Positions 36,659-47,176 of a DNA stretch of 64,000 nucleotides are shown piece by piece. The stretch comes from Daphnia carinata (taxonomy: Eukaryota > Arthropoda > Branchiopoda > Diplostraca > Daphniidae). Both the position numbers and the translations under genes were made by a program. The notes under the pieces are model-generated. The model saw nothing but the letters and a program-made list of their open reading frames with translations. It searched no databases and had not been told where the DNA came from. Position 1 is the first letter of the stretch, and every line of letters starts with the position of its first letter. The stretch covers positions 2,542,001 to 2,606,000 of the forward strand of contig NC_081340.1 of the NCBI RefSeq assembly GCF_022539665.2, in the 5' to 3' direction.

Positions 36659-38350
36659 TTACTGGCTGACTGATGGAATGGATGCTCCAAAATTCAAGTA
36701 ATGGGTAACAATTTTACCGGTAACATCTTGGACGAGCAGTGAAGGCTGAATCACGTCTTTCACGTCGAACCAGCTTATACAATATCGATGGATGTTGGTC
36801 GGATTCTTTGTGAAATCCCAGTATTTGACGAGGTGATCATCTTCGGCGTGGAGTTCGATGAGGCGGATTCCATTTGGCACCTTTACTTCAAGTCCACTGA
36901 TTTGAATGGGCCCTTTGTCTTCTAGTTGGCAACATTTACCAAACCAACTGTTTAAACATAAAGCGTAATAAAAATTTAGGGTCTTAAAGTAAACCATTTC
37001 CATTGTTATCTTACGGGTGCCCGGAGAGCAAAACAGCAGCTGACCGGTGGAAGTAAGCCTGCCCATCTCGATCCCATTTCCTATCGTCCTTATCATGTCC
37101 GATAGATCGCAACCCAAAACTTACAGATGTGACTTTTGTTGGCGCTCGAACACGGACGGAGATCTCCTGACTGACACACCTTTTCCTCATTTCTTCGATT
37201 ATCGGTGAATATTCTTAAATAGTTTATTTTTACGTGTGAAAAACAGTATACCTGCATTGTGATGCTTTGGTTTCGAATTTCCAACAGTGAAGAAAAGATC
37301 AAGCTCTTCGAAACCTCTTGCCATAACTCCAAAGTCAGTATGAACTAGATCAAAGATGTGACCTATTTCATGCAGGGCTGCTCCCAAAGTTGTAGCATAA
37401 CAGCCACTTAAGGTGCCCCTGTAAACAAGAAAACAGAATCTGATATTGAATCAATTACACATTTGAGGTGTTGCCCAGACAACTGTTCACCTGGAACCAC
37501 TGTCATCAAAAAGCGTAGAATCTATAGGAATGGAAGATGTTAGGCAGGAAACTACATCCTTTAAATCACAGGCCCAGCTGTGTAAGCCAGATGAGCTCAT
37601 CATGGCTAGGTGCCCTCTGCCACAAGCAACATAGCCTTTGATTTCATTTGATTTCTTAAAATACTCTGTGCAACTAAGGAAAGCTAATACTTTAACCCCC
37701 TGTGCAAAGACTTCATTAGCTAATAGCTCTCTTGCAGTCATGTTCCATATTTTTTCACTTGTCCAGGAAAAAAACTGCTCTTTGGTATACTGACTGTGAA
37801 ATATCTCACATACCTCTTGCCCATTTTCTGTGGAAAGATTAAAAGTTTTTCTGCCTAGACCTAGCTCATTCAGCCTTTCAGCAGTCATGCACTGCAGCAG
37901 TTTTACACCAGTTACAATTCTTTTACAAGCAGATTCTGAGGAATTTACACAATTTCCACTAGATTGAAATTTCCCTGTATCCCCTTTTGGTATAACATAG
38001 AGGAGCTTTAAAACTTTATCACAAATGTTTGGCTTCCTTTCCAAGATCAAAGAATACTGGCCTACATGAAGATCGGTGCAACACGTAATGCTGACTAAAT
38101 TGCGGCCTAGTTTCAATTCGATAATGCATTTGAATCGCCCTTCTTGAACAGTAAACTCGGATGTTTCATTGTCGGTTGATACTAAAACTTTACAATTCAA
38201 TGTTATACAAACACTTTCTCGACACGTAACTGTGCCCCTTAAAAGAGCTATCGAATATTCAAAACTATCATTCGAACTAACGTTTTCCAAATTAATGTCA
38301 ACGGGATGTATCGACATATCTCTGGAACCGTGAATAACGTGAAACTTCAC
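36659..38350 (-). CDS. Putative zinc metallopeptidase, YIL108W-like (Metallopep family)
   Basis: Five minus-strand exons: 37491-38350 (5' end uncertain), 37252-37418, 37125-37192, 37015-37088 and 36659-36947, in phase, about 485 residues. An N-terminal beta-rich region is followed by LGAALHEIGHIFDLVHTDFG, an extended HExxHxxxxxH zinc site (about residues 303-313 counted from 38350), then GVMARGFEELDLFF. DDRKWDRDGQAYFHRSAAVL spliced to PWFGKCC matches the tail of the Metallopep domain. The family is conserved from yeast (YIL108W) to animals but its substrates are unknown. The start is unsettled: the codon at 38350 is GTG, the first in-frame ATG is at 38317, and the frame stays open upstream to about 38400, where an acceptor-like CATTACAG suggests another exon. 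Confidence 0.8.
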
Positions 38351-38743
38351 GACTTCAACTGCAGAATGCAGACAATGTTTACATTTAAAACGAGCCAGGC
38401 TGTAATGTCAGGCCTCCCCCACACGTCTATGTTAACTGATTTGTGGTCCGGTTTTCTTCGTCTTAGTAGCGACATCTACACAATAAGATTATTATTGCAA
38501 ATGAACAAATACTTATTCAAATCTGTTATGAAATAGTTTATAAGTATTTATTCAGCAATAATAAATTTTTCTTGTGGCTTTTTATAAGCGCTACGAAATA
38601 TTGCTTCTAACTGGTTAGTTGTGTTTGGCCTTCGGCTTATTGTGCAAGATAACTTAGTTGTTTCCCGACTGACAACTAGTCACAATAACAAATAACAAAC
38701 GTCTGTTGTTTGTTATCACTAGCTTATTCCGTTGGGCGGGATA

Positions 38744-40555
38744 ATGGCTCGGGTGGTGAAGAAGGCTGTTTATGGAACATTACCTAGCCATAGTCGAGTG
38801 CAGCTTTTGCAGCGGGAACCCACCTCAAGAAATTCGCAGCACAATAGCATCACATCGGAAAGGGAAGATTCACAATCAGAGACTAGTTCCTCGTCCGGAA
38901 ACAGTTCCGTAGAATGTAGCCCCCGACGAAAGGATGAATTTTTACGTTACGAAGACAGTGATGAAGAAGAAACGTATACTACTTCTAGCAAAATCTCACA
39001 TAGCTTTGTAGATCTGGTATCACAACGGTCTCTGGGACATGGCCATCCTGCTAGTGTTAATTTAGAGTATGGAACAAGACATTTACTGACAAATGGAAAT
39101 CTCAGGTTACTTTTTCTTTCTGTTCTCCTTTTTGTTTCTTAAATATTTTCATTTATATTAATCACAGGGAACACACAACACATTTGGGTGAGATGAACAA
39201 AATCTTCTGTTCCCAGTGGCTTAATGGACACCAAATAGTGTTTGGTTCCAAATGCAATAAGGTAATACCATATTCTTCTTTTTCATTGTTAAACACAACA
39301 CAAAATTAAACATTTCTTTTTCTCATTTCGCAGTTATCTGTTTATGACCTAAATAAAAAGGAACTGTTTTCCATACCACTGTTGACAAGCTTGCAAAACC
39401 GACAACCTGAAAGCCAATGTGGCATCCATGCATTGGCCATCAACCCTTCCCAGTCTGTTCTAGCCACAGGTGCAGAAAACACCAATGATATCGCCTTTTA
39501 CTCCCTACCGACTTTTGACCCGCTCGCCATCGGCGAGGTACCTCTGTTGCTGAATTCAAATATAGTAGAATGTTTTAACTAACCATTCTTTTTCCTACTC
39601 TCTTCAATGCCAGGGCGCGCACGGTGACTGGATGTTTGATCTAAAGTGGCTGGACGATTGCTTTCTCGTTTCGGGATCGAGAGACACCACAATGGCCTTG
39701 TGGAAATTGGAAGATGCAAATAATCCTACGGTGACCAATTTCAAGGCCCTGGCTGTTAAACGATGCAAAACGGCCGAGAAAGTGCGAGCTTTGGCGTTCA
39801 ACAAGAGAGATGTTGAAATCGCCGCTCTCAGCCTCAATGGCTACATCCATTTGTGGAAGGCCGACACATTCAAACAAGTAATAAAATCATGCTGCTTGCC
39901 GAACTTGAAAATATCTGACATTATTTCGCGCGTAATTAGATGGGGTCCCAAAAACTACACCACGGCACAGAGAATGTGTGCCTGGGATATCACGACGAGC
40001 GCAACTTATATGCCGTTGGTTCCCGCTCTCACACTACTGTGCTAGACGCGCGTAGTCTCCAGCCTATCCAGAATAAAAATATTGCTTCTCCTTACCCGAC
40101 GTGTGGTACGCAAAAGTGCATCAAAAAAAACTTTTTACGCGATAAACTTCATTTTCTACTTTGCCAGCCAGGCATTCGATCTGTCAGCTTCCGTGGGGAT
40201 ATTTTGACTATTGGGACCGGGACCGGATCCATCCTGTTTTACGATCTGCGATCTTCAAAATATATGCTTTTCAAAGATACGACTAAAGAAATTGTATTCA
40301 AAACCAGTACCGGCTGGGTGGTACGTATCGATGTTTGGTAAAGATTTCTCGCCATCAGTTGGTGTAGGTTGAAGAAAAACGATTTATTTACACGTTTTCG
40401 CAATTTAGGCAGCGGATGATTCTCCGCAAGCTATGGCACGTTATACGCCAGCTATTTACACCCATTGCTACGATTCGAGTGGAACTCGGCTGTTCGCAGC
40501 TGGTGGACCATTAGCGGTTGAACGCCGAGGCAACTATGCATCCGTTTGGAGTTGA
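38744..40555 (+). CDS. DCAF12: DDB1- and CUL4-associated factor 12 (WD40 substrate receptor)
   Basis: Seven exons: 38744-39105, 39168-39261, 39334-39537, 39614-39877, 39940-40105, 40172-40320 and 40409-40555, in phase, 461 residues (human DCAF12 is 453). The basic N-terminus is followed by an acidic, serine-rich stretch, then WD40 blades: [20 protein letters not shown], then [20 protein letters not shown] with [10 protein letters not shown], then [40 protein letters not shown] and the C-terminal [12 protein letters not shown]12 recruits C-terminal-degron (EE-end) substrates to CRL4 ubiquitin ligase. The start is the ATG in GGGATAATGG. AATAAA is at 40600-40605, and the FAM169-like gene is convergent, its stop 277 bp away. 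Confidence 0.92.
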
Positions 40556-40599
40556 TTTTGAAATAACCGCCAAAGCCATGCCGTCGGGATCTCTTTACA

Positions 40600-40605
40600 A
40601 ATAAA
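40600..40605 (+). terminator. Polyadenylation signal of DCAF12
   Basis: AATAAA 45 bp after the stop codon. Confidence 0.6.
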
Positions 40606-40831
40606 TCTCACACACACAAAAAAAACGCAAGTCGAAATAATACTACATTATTCAGTTTTCCTTGTTAATTCGTTCTTTTTTGTAATTCTATCGTACGGGA
40701 TTGACAAAAATTTAGGGGCGAAATTTAGTACAATAACAGAGAAACGTTGTTATATTGACATTAACTTATGAATTATTGATTGTTGATTTGGTGAAAATAA
40801 AGCTGCTAACCAAAGTTATATGTAGCGTGTT

Positions 40832-41603
40832 TTATCGCCTTTTTACTGCAGACGCCAGCCATATATTCAGTCTGTCACCTTCCTCCCCACAATTTTCGAC
40901 GGCCCAGAGTTTGTCACGATACCGCGGATTTGACAACAGAAATTTCATTATAACTTGGAGAGAATAAAAAGGTTAGTACAAAGTAGTTATACATAGTGTG
41001 GCATTGGAAATTTGCAGTTGTACATCACCTAATTCAAGAGAATGAGAAATTGGTTGGCTGAAACCAATATCTTCATCAGGAAAGTGAACAGCTACTAGTT
41101 CTTCTATCATTGCAGTGCCCCAGTGTTGTCTTCGGTGAGCCTTAGAAATGAATACTGCATCCAAGATAGGTAATTCAAATGGTGGGCCCCCCTCTTCCTG
41201 TATACCTTTGTTTCAGAACACCATATTAACTGAGACATTCCAAGTGATTCACGAAGAATGAAAGACAGATTTTTAAAAGGAGATACCTTTCAGTCTTACA
41301 ACATAGAAACCTACTGCTTTCTGATTTATAAATAACAGCTTCACAAGTGTTTGCTTGGTAGGTGGACATCTGTATAAAGCCTCCATCTGGGAAAGATCTG
41401 GTGGCTCTTTAGTTGTGTGTAATTCAATCAGACTTTTAAGCTTGCTCCAGTCTTCTTCTGTTTTGACCTATCACCACAACAAAAGAAATACAATTTTATA
41501 AAGATTATAACAGCAGACATTCTTTCCCTCGACTACTACTATAGTAAGTTGGGTTTTTTTTATTTACCATGGCCCATCCGTCACTATGTTGCTGGGAATG
41601 CAT
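40832..41603 (-). CDS. Short FAM169-like protein
   Basis: Four minus-strand exons, 41568-41603, 41287-41467, 41029-41205 and 40832-40953, join in phase to 171 residues. Blocks are VKLLFINQKAVGFYVVRLKG, ELPILDAVFISKAHRRQHWG, HFPDEDIGFSQPIS, then FLLSNPRYRDKLWAVENCG and RLNIWL. These fit the conserved core of FAM169A/B (soluble lamin-associated protein of 75 kDa and relatives), which resembles a GNAT acetyltransferase fold; function is not established. The length fits the short FAM169B type. The second-exon acceptor was chosen to keep frame (CAAAG before GTATACAG). The first exon lies beside a repeat (TIR-like element at about 41618), so the 5' end is less sure. Confidence 0.7.
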
Positions 41604-41617
41604 TTTTGTATGGCAAT

Positions 41618-41707
41618 ATGGCAATCCGTTTTACATAAAAAAAAAAAAAAACAAAAAAAAATCACACTTTTTTCTCTTTTTTCTACCCGTAGCCATCTAC
41701 CAGTCGG
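41618..41707 (+). mobile_element. Short terminal-repeat (MITE-like) element, copy 1 (half)
   Basis: Begins with ATGGCAATCCGTTTTAC, runs through A-rich and T-rich tracts and ends near GCCATCTACCAGTCGG. The same start and end words recur at 46777-46941 and about 47098-47176. No second terminal repeat is seen on this copy. Confidence 0.45.
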
Positions 41708-41772
41708 TTTCGTTATTACAGGCATGTAAGCAATTTGAGTTAATTGTATCCCATTAGCAGTTAATTGAGTAG

Positions 41773-41844
41773 CGTGGCTGGAGAAAAACGCGTGGCTGGA
41801 GAAAAACGCGTGGCTGGAGAAAAACTCGTGGCTGGAGGAACAAT
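41773..41844 (+). repeat. 18-bp tandem repeat, four units
   Basis: The unit CGTGGCTGGAGAAAAACG occurs twice perfectly (41773-41790, 41791-41808), once with one change (41809-41826) and once degenerate (41827-41844). It lies just before the ATG of the next gene (41851), probably in its 5' UTR or promoter. Confidence 0.85.
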
Positions 41845-41850
41845 TGAAAA

Positions 41851-42427
41851 ATGGATAAGATAATACAACAAAAGGATGGTAAGTATAAAGATTATTATAT
41901 TGGTTTTCAATTATTAATTATTGTTTATTAGATCAAATTATGAAGCTGCAGGCCCAATTATTGGAACAACACAAAATATTAGATAACAGCAATGCTAAGG
42001 ATGGTAAGGCCTAATACGTAATGATTCTATTTATTTGCTTTTATTCATTTGTGTTTTGTAGCTCAAATTTTGAGTCTACAAGCTCAGGTAGGGGAAAAGA
42101 ACAAATTGGAACGGAACAGTTTCCAAACAGTGAAGGAGGTTTTTCCAAACTCATCCCTAACTGAACATGAGGATGAATTGGCATTAGGTGAACACAGTCA
42201 GGTACCTAAACTTTTCAAATAAGAATTCAAGGTAAGTATAGAATTTTAACAAACAATTATTTATTGTTTAGTTATTCAGTCTACCACCTGACAGTGTGTT
42301 AAAGTTAAATTCTGTTAGTGCTGCACTAAAAGAATTGTTAGTAATAAGTCCATGCAGCGAAGGAAGTGAACAATTGTGGGACCGTATTTGGGCTGAAAAT
42401 GGGTGTGGTACGGAAACCCAGAAATAG
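41851..42427 (+). CDS. Small coiled-coil protein, probably truncated by a nonsense codon
   Basis: Four exons, 41851-41878, 41932-42003, 42062-42201 and 42272-42427, join in phase to 131 residues. Repeated heptad-like words QIMKLQAQLLEQHK and QILSLQAQVGEKNKLERN suggest a coiled coil, followed by LFSLPPDSVLKLNSVSAALK. The frame ends at TAG in TETQK-stop. In the inverted copy at about 45880 the matching codon is TGG and the frame continues (TETQKWHEFNIKHGLG), so the stop here may be a recent mutation and further exons (to about 42862, LVLYVQSVGEAGYLNG) may once have followed. I recognise no family. The last exon overlaps the outer end of the large inverted repeat. Confidence 0.5.
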
Positions 42428-44001
42428 CACGAGTTCAACATAAAACATGAATTAGGTACATTCCGGTTTTTTGTCTATCGAAAAAGTATTTTTAATGCCA
42501 TTATTTTGCATTCACAGAATTTTAGTGGGGGATCAAGTCAAGTCTCGAAGTGTTACAGGATGGAAGAGTGAGCCTACAGTTGAAAAACACTGAAAGTGCA
42601 TTACCATTAAGGTATGAGGTAAAGTAATAGAGTATGCAAATTGTCTAATGAGAAGTACCATCTTGTGTGAATGAATCCTGTGTAACAACAATCCTTTATA
42701 GTTCTGTCATAGCTAGAAGCCTCAAATAATTCTGCTTCTCTTGCTAAAGAACAACTTGTCCTTTACGTTCAGAGTGTTGGTGAAGCTGGGTACTTAAATG
42801 GCCCTAAAGATGTTTCGTTTCGTTGGCATTGCAGCGATGAACATCATACATGGACTTTTTAGGTATGAAAGGAATTTTCCTGAAAATTTTTTGAATTTAT
42901 GACAAAGCACATCTTCTGCTTTTTGCCAACCATGTCTAATCTAAAAAAAAATTTATCCAATAGGAAAGGATTTTCAGCATACTGGGAACACAACTATCAA
43001 CAATGCAACATTCTAGGGGTGCTATTTTATCATTCAAGAGCCTTATACAATGATTTTCATCTGCAATTTGTATGGCCTTTCCCAAGCTTCTGCCAGAAGT
43101 TGAATCTATAAGTCATGTAAGTCACATGAGCAACAATTGAGATGCTTAATGGTGTTGTTTTTCTTTTCTCAGCATAGGTTAATAGTAACATTGGATCTGA
43201 AAAGATTCTTGGTTGGGGCAAGACACTGAATAAATTGTATTGATTCGATGGATGACATGACATTTCTATACTTAATTCGGATTCCCCAGACGGTATTTGA
43301 TATTTAAAAAATTGAAGTGCATATCTGGGCTCCCTTCCTTTCCGTAGCCCCGTTTCCCCTTGACTCGTAATAAGCCCGTAGGGGGTCATGCCCCTACTGT
43401 ACGGTATATATAAAAACAACATATACCGAGGTTTGGAGGGCTCTGGCCGGAAAGGGGACGTGGGGGTCCGCGTAGTCCGATGATGTGTTCACGGAGGGCG
43501 ACGTGGCTACCCACAAATCCGAACTAAAGGTTAATCGCTCCTGTAAAAATGTTCCAAATCTTCAGCTCTTCTTCCGGCTTCTCTTAGCCAATCACCGGGT
43601 AATCTCCCCGGTGGGTCAACAAGGCAGTGTCTCCCCCTGCCTGGGTTGACGGCAACTTTTGAAAGGGCTATTATGCCTTTTTAAAGTTGCAAAAATAATT
43701 GTAATGTGCAGAGAATTGTCAATAAAATTTTTTTTTTTAAATATTTTATCCAAAATTTGTTTCTTTCATTGTCTGTGTTAGCCGTGTTCACAATAACATT
43801 TATCAACTTTTTTTTTTTTCTTCGCATTATTTGTTTGTGTCACCTTTGATGTTAAGCATTGTTTCCATTGGTTTATCGTTTATCTGTAAGTATTCAATTA
43901 TTATTTATTACACTCTTTGAATTTTTCCACTTAGATTCAAGGATCACCATGTAATATCTGGATATTTTTTGAAGTAATTTTGTATTTTGTTTTACTCGTA
44001 T

Positions 44002-44060
44002 GGGAACCGATCCCCAGACATTCAGCGTGCAACGCCGATGCTCTAACATTGAGCCACGAG
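44002..44060 (-). tRNA. tRNA-like segment, Ala(TGC)-like, degenerate
   Basis: On the minus strand the A-box-like TGGCTCAATGTTAGAGC is followed by a stem-loop TCGGC-GTTGCAC-GCTGA, which would give anticodon TGC, and a B-box-like GGGATCGGTTCCC. No acceptor stem forms. It mirrors the segment at 44348-44416. Confidence 0.4.
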
Positions 44061-44160
44061 ATATATCTAAATATTTTATTATCGCATATTATATGTTATC
44101 GTCTAGGATGTTTATACAGTGTTTCACAAGCATATGTTTATCTTTCTATTGCTTTCATAA

Positions 44161-44225
44161 GGTTCATAGCTCTGTGGTAGAGCATTCAGTTGCGATACCT
44201 GTTACCCTGGGATCAAACCTCAGTA
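44161..44225 (+). tRNA. tRNA-like segment, degenerate
   Basis: Contains TAGCTCTGTGGTAGAGC (A-box and D arm) and GGGATCAAACC (B-box-like) at tRNA-like spacing. No acceptor stem and no convincing anticodon arm, so it is a tRNA-derived remnant or SINE head. Confidence 0.35.
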
Positions 44226-44347
44226 GATGTGTAAAAATGAAGTAGAATAAATGTAGAAGAGTATATTGCAGAATTGCACTTCATTTTTATTCTAAGTGTA
44301 AATGCAAGTCCACAAGTAACTAGAAAAAAGCCAACTTGACATCATAT

Positions 44348-44416
44348 GATTCATGGCTCATTGGTAGAGCATCGGCGCGGTATGCCGAACATCCAGGGTT
44401 CGATCCCTGGATAATA
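44348..44416 (+). tRNA. tRNA-like segment with good D, anticodon and T arms
   Basis: D arm GCTC/GAGC within TGGCTCATTGGTAGAGC, anticodon stem TCGGC/GCCGA with loop GCGGTAT, and a canonical T arm CAGGG-TTCGATC-CCCTG. The base before the anticodon is C instead of U and the acceptor stem does not pair, so a working tRNA is unlikely. Pol III boxes look intact. Confidence 0.45.
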
Positions 44417-46265
44417 ATAGAATGCTAACATATAAATGATAAACCAATGGAAACAATGCTTAACATCAAAGGTGACAAAAACAAATAATGCGAAGAAAAA
44501 AAAAAGTTGATAAATGTAATGTGTGAACACGGCTAACACAGACAATGAAAGAAACAAATTTTGGATAAAATATTTTATAAAAAAAATTTTATTGACAATT
44601 CTCCGCACATTACAATTATTTTTGCAACTTTAAAAAGGCATAATAGCCCTTTCAAAAGTTGCCGTCAACCCAGGCAGGGGGAGACACTGCCTTGTTGACC
44701 CACCGGGGAGATTACCCGGTGATTGGCTAAGAGAAGCCGGAAGAAGAGCCGAAGATTTGGAACATTTTTACTGGAGCGATTAACCTTTAGTTCGGATTTG
44801 TGAGTAGCCACGTCGCCCTCCGTGAACACATCATCGGACTAAGCGGACCTCCACGTCCCCTTTCCGGCCAGAGCCCTCCAAACCTCGGTATATGTTATTT
44901 TTATATATACCGTACAGTAGGGGCATGACCCCCTACGGGCTTATTACGAGTCAAGGGGAAACGGGGCTACGGAAAGGAAGGGAGCCCAGATATGCAATTC
45001 AATTTTTTAAATATATAATACCGTCTCGAGAATCCGAATGAAGTATAGAAATGTCATGTCATCTATCTAATCATTACAATTTATTCAGTGTCTTACCCCA
45101 ACCAAGAATCTTTTCAGATCCAATGTTACTATTAACCTATACTGAGAAAAGAAAAACAACACCATTAAACATCTCAATTGTTGCTCATGTGACTTACATG
45201 ACTCATAGATTCAACTTCTGGCAGAAGCTTGGGAAAGGCCATACAAATTGCAGATGAAAATCATTGTATAAGGCTCTTGAATGATAAAATAGCACCCTTA
45301 GAATGTTGCATTGTTGATAGTTATGTTCCCAGTATATGAAAATCCTTTCCTATTGGATAAATTTTTTTTTGTAGATTAGACATGGTTGGCAAAAAGGAGG
45401 AGAAATGCTTCGTCATAAATTCAAAATTTTTTCAAGAAAATTCCTTTCATACCTAAAGAGTCCATGTATGATGTTCATCGCTGCAATGCCAGCAAAGTGA
45501 AACATCTTTAGGGCCATTTAAGTATCCAGCTTCACCAACACTCTGAACGTAAAGGACAAGTTGTTCTGTAGCCAGAGAAGCAGAATTATTTGAGGCTTCT
45601 AGCTGTGACACTATGAAAGATTCTATGAGGATTGTACCGGAATTATTAAAACAAGATGATACTTCTCATTAGACAATTTGCATTACTCTATTACTTTACC
45701 TCATACCTTAACAGTAATGCACTCTCAGTGTTTTTTCAACTACAGGGCAACTCTTCCATCCTGTAACACTTCCAGTGCTGAAATTCTGTGAATGCAAAAT
45801 AATAGCATTAAAAATACTTTTTCAATAGACAAAAAACCGATAAGTGCCTAATCCATGTTTGATGTTGAACTCATGCCATTTCTGGGTTTCTGTACCACAC
45901 CCATTTTCAGCAGTCTTTATGGTAATATTGATCAAAGCCACATGTACCACTATGAAATGGGTGTTGAAAAACAAATAAAAACCTTTTGAGATGGATACCA
46001 GGAGAATCAGAATAGATCTCAATCAACTTCAGTTATTTTTTTCCCTATAGTACTTAGTGACATATCATAATAGATATACCTGCCTCAATTCAGAACCATA
46101 GACCAACTGAAAAGTACACAGAAAAGTAGCTGCTGTGAAAGCAGATCACTTCAGAACACATGATCAGGTATAGATCATTTAAGAGGCAACCTAAAATGCA
46201 AAGACAAAAATATTGGGCATAATTGAAGTTTACCAAACATAGTAGCAAAATAAAATAATTGTCCA

Positions 46266-46311
46266 AGAAAGACATATGCACACTTGGGTCGAAGAAAGAC
46301 ATATCCACACT
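46266..46311 (+). repeat. Direct repeat, two 21-bp units
   Basis: GAAAGACATATGCACACTTGG (21 bases, one difference between copies) occurs at about 46266 and again at about 46291, separated by four bases. Confidence 0.75.
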
Positions 46312-46354
46312 TGGTTGGCGAATGGGTAAGTCTGATGCAATTTATGGCAACCAG

Positions 46355-46776
46355 ACCTGCCGTAATCGCGATTGCGATTTCGATTAAAATTTTAATCGGC
46401 GATCAAATTATTTTAAAACAATCGCAATCGACGATTAAAGTGGAAAAAAATTAATTTTAATCGCAATTATTTTTTCGATTATTTAGCGACATCTATGAAC
46501 GGTAGATGGGACTATATGAAAGTCTACTCATAGCTGTGTCACGTTTTTATCAGACGCTTTTTTGAAATGTTTACTTGTTTCAATTTTTTCAATTTAAACA
46601 ATGGCAAGTTATTTTCTTACTGCTAGATGGCGATCAAAAATAATCGGAAAAACAATAACTAAGAAATTTAATCGCCGATCAAATTTTTTCAACAGACGAA
46701 TGATCGCCGATCATTTTTTTTGCGATTATCGACGGCTACTGATAATCGCTCAAGAAATAATCGGACGGGAAGTCTG
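46355..46776. repeat. AATCG-rich fold-back block
   Basis: The words AATCG, CGATTA and their complements recur throughout about 420 bp. They include the perfect 16-bp palindrome GATTAAAATTTTAATC at 46382-46397 and paired ends resembling each other in inverse orientation (CAGACCTGCCG near 46350, CGGGAAGTCTG near 46767). It looks like a miniature fold-back element next to the terminal-repeat element that follows. Confidence 0.5.
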
Positions 46777-46941
46777 ATGGCAACCCGTTTTCCTTCACCC
46801 CCCCCCCCAAAAAAATAAAATAAAAATATCGGCCTTACTTTCTGTTTTACTCCTACCAACCGATAGATGGCGCTAGCAGAGAAATAGAAAAAAAGGCCGG
46901 TTTTTTTTTGGGGGGGGGGGGGGGGTAAAACGGATTGCCAT
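46777..46941. mobile_element. MITE-like element with terminal inverted repeats, copy 2
   Basis: The left end ATGGCAACCCGTTTTCC is followed by a C tract. The right end is the complement of ATGGCAATCCGTTTTAC preceded by a G tract, so this copy has both terminal inverted repeats around about 110 bp containing GATAGATGGCGCTAGC. No transposase; it would be non-autonomous. Confidence 0.6.
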
Positions 46942-47097
46942 ATTTTTGTAATTTTCTAGTTTGCTGCTGACATAAGCTCTTTGATACAAAGCTGAATTTC
47001 AAATTTTGTTATGAAAAACAATTGACTGACAAACGCCAATGGTAGCATGCTCCCAACCGTCGCACGGAATAATCTAAAACAAATTACAAATACATAT

Positions 47098-47176
47098 ATG
47101 ACAATCCGTTTTACCCAAAATAAAAACAGAAAATATGGCGTTTTTTCTGTTTTACTGCTATCGCCATCTACCGGTC
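47098..47176 (+). mobile_element. MITE-like element, copy 3 (half)
   Basis: Starts ATGACAATCCGTTTTACCC and ends GCCATCTACCGGTCAG, like copy 1. No opposite terminal repeat seen. Confidence 0.45.

Larger units (their letters stand above)
42391..45911. repeat. Giant inverted repeat (arms about 1.5 kb, spacer about 0.55 kb)
   Basis: The left arm (about 42391-43884) and right arm (about 44433-45911) are inverted copies with high but imperfect identity. For example GGAAAGGGGACGTGG at about 43450 faces CCACGTCCCCTTTCC at about 44852, and AACAATGCTTAACATCAAAG at about 44453 mirrors the left-arm end. The arms carry remnants of the small gene that starts at 41851, and a minus-strand open frame of 121 codons in the left arm (43057-43422) that probably has no coding meaning. 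The spacer holds three tRNA-like segments. This could be a fold-back transposable element, a duplicated inverted segment, or an assembly artefact at a palindrome. Confidence 0.8.

Noticed and set aside
43057-43422. 121-codon minus-strand frame in the left arm of the inverted repeat
   Set aside because: The right arm keeps only part of it. It lies over gene remnants of the opposite strand and has no recognisable domain.
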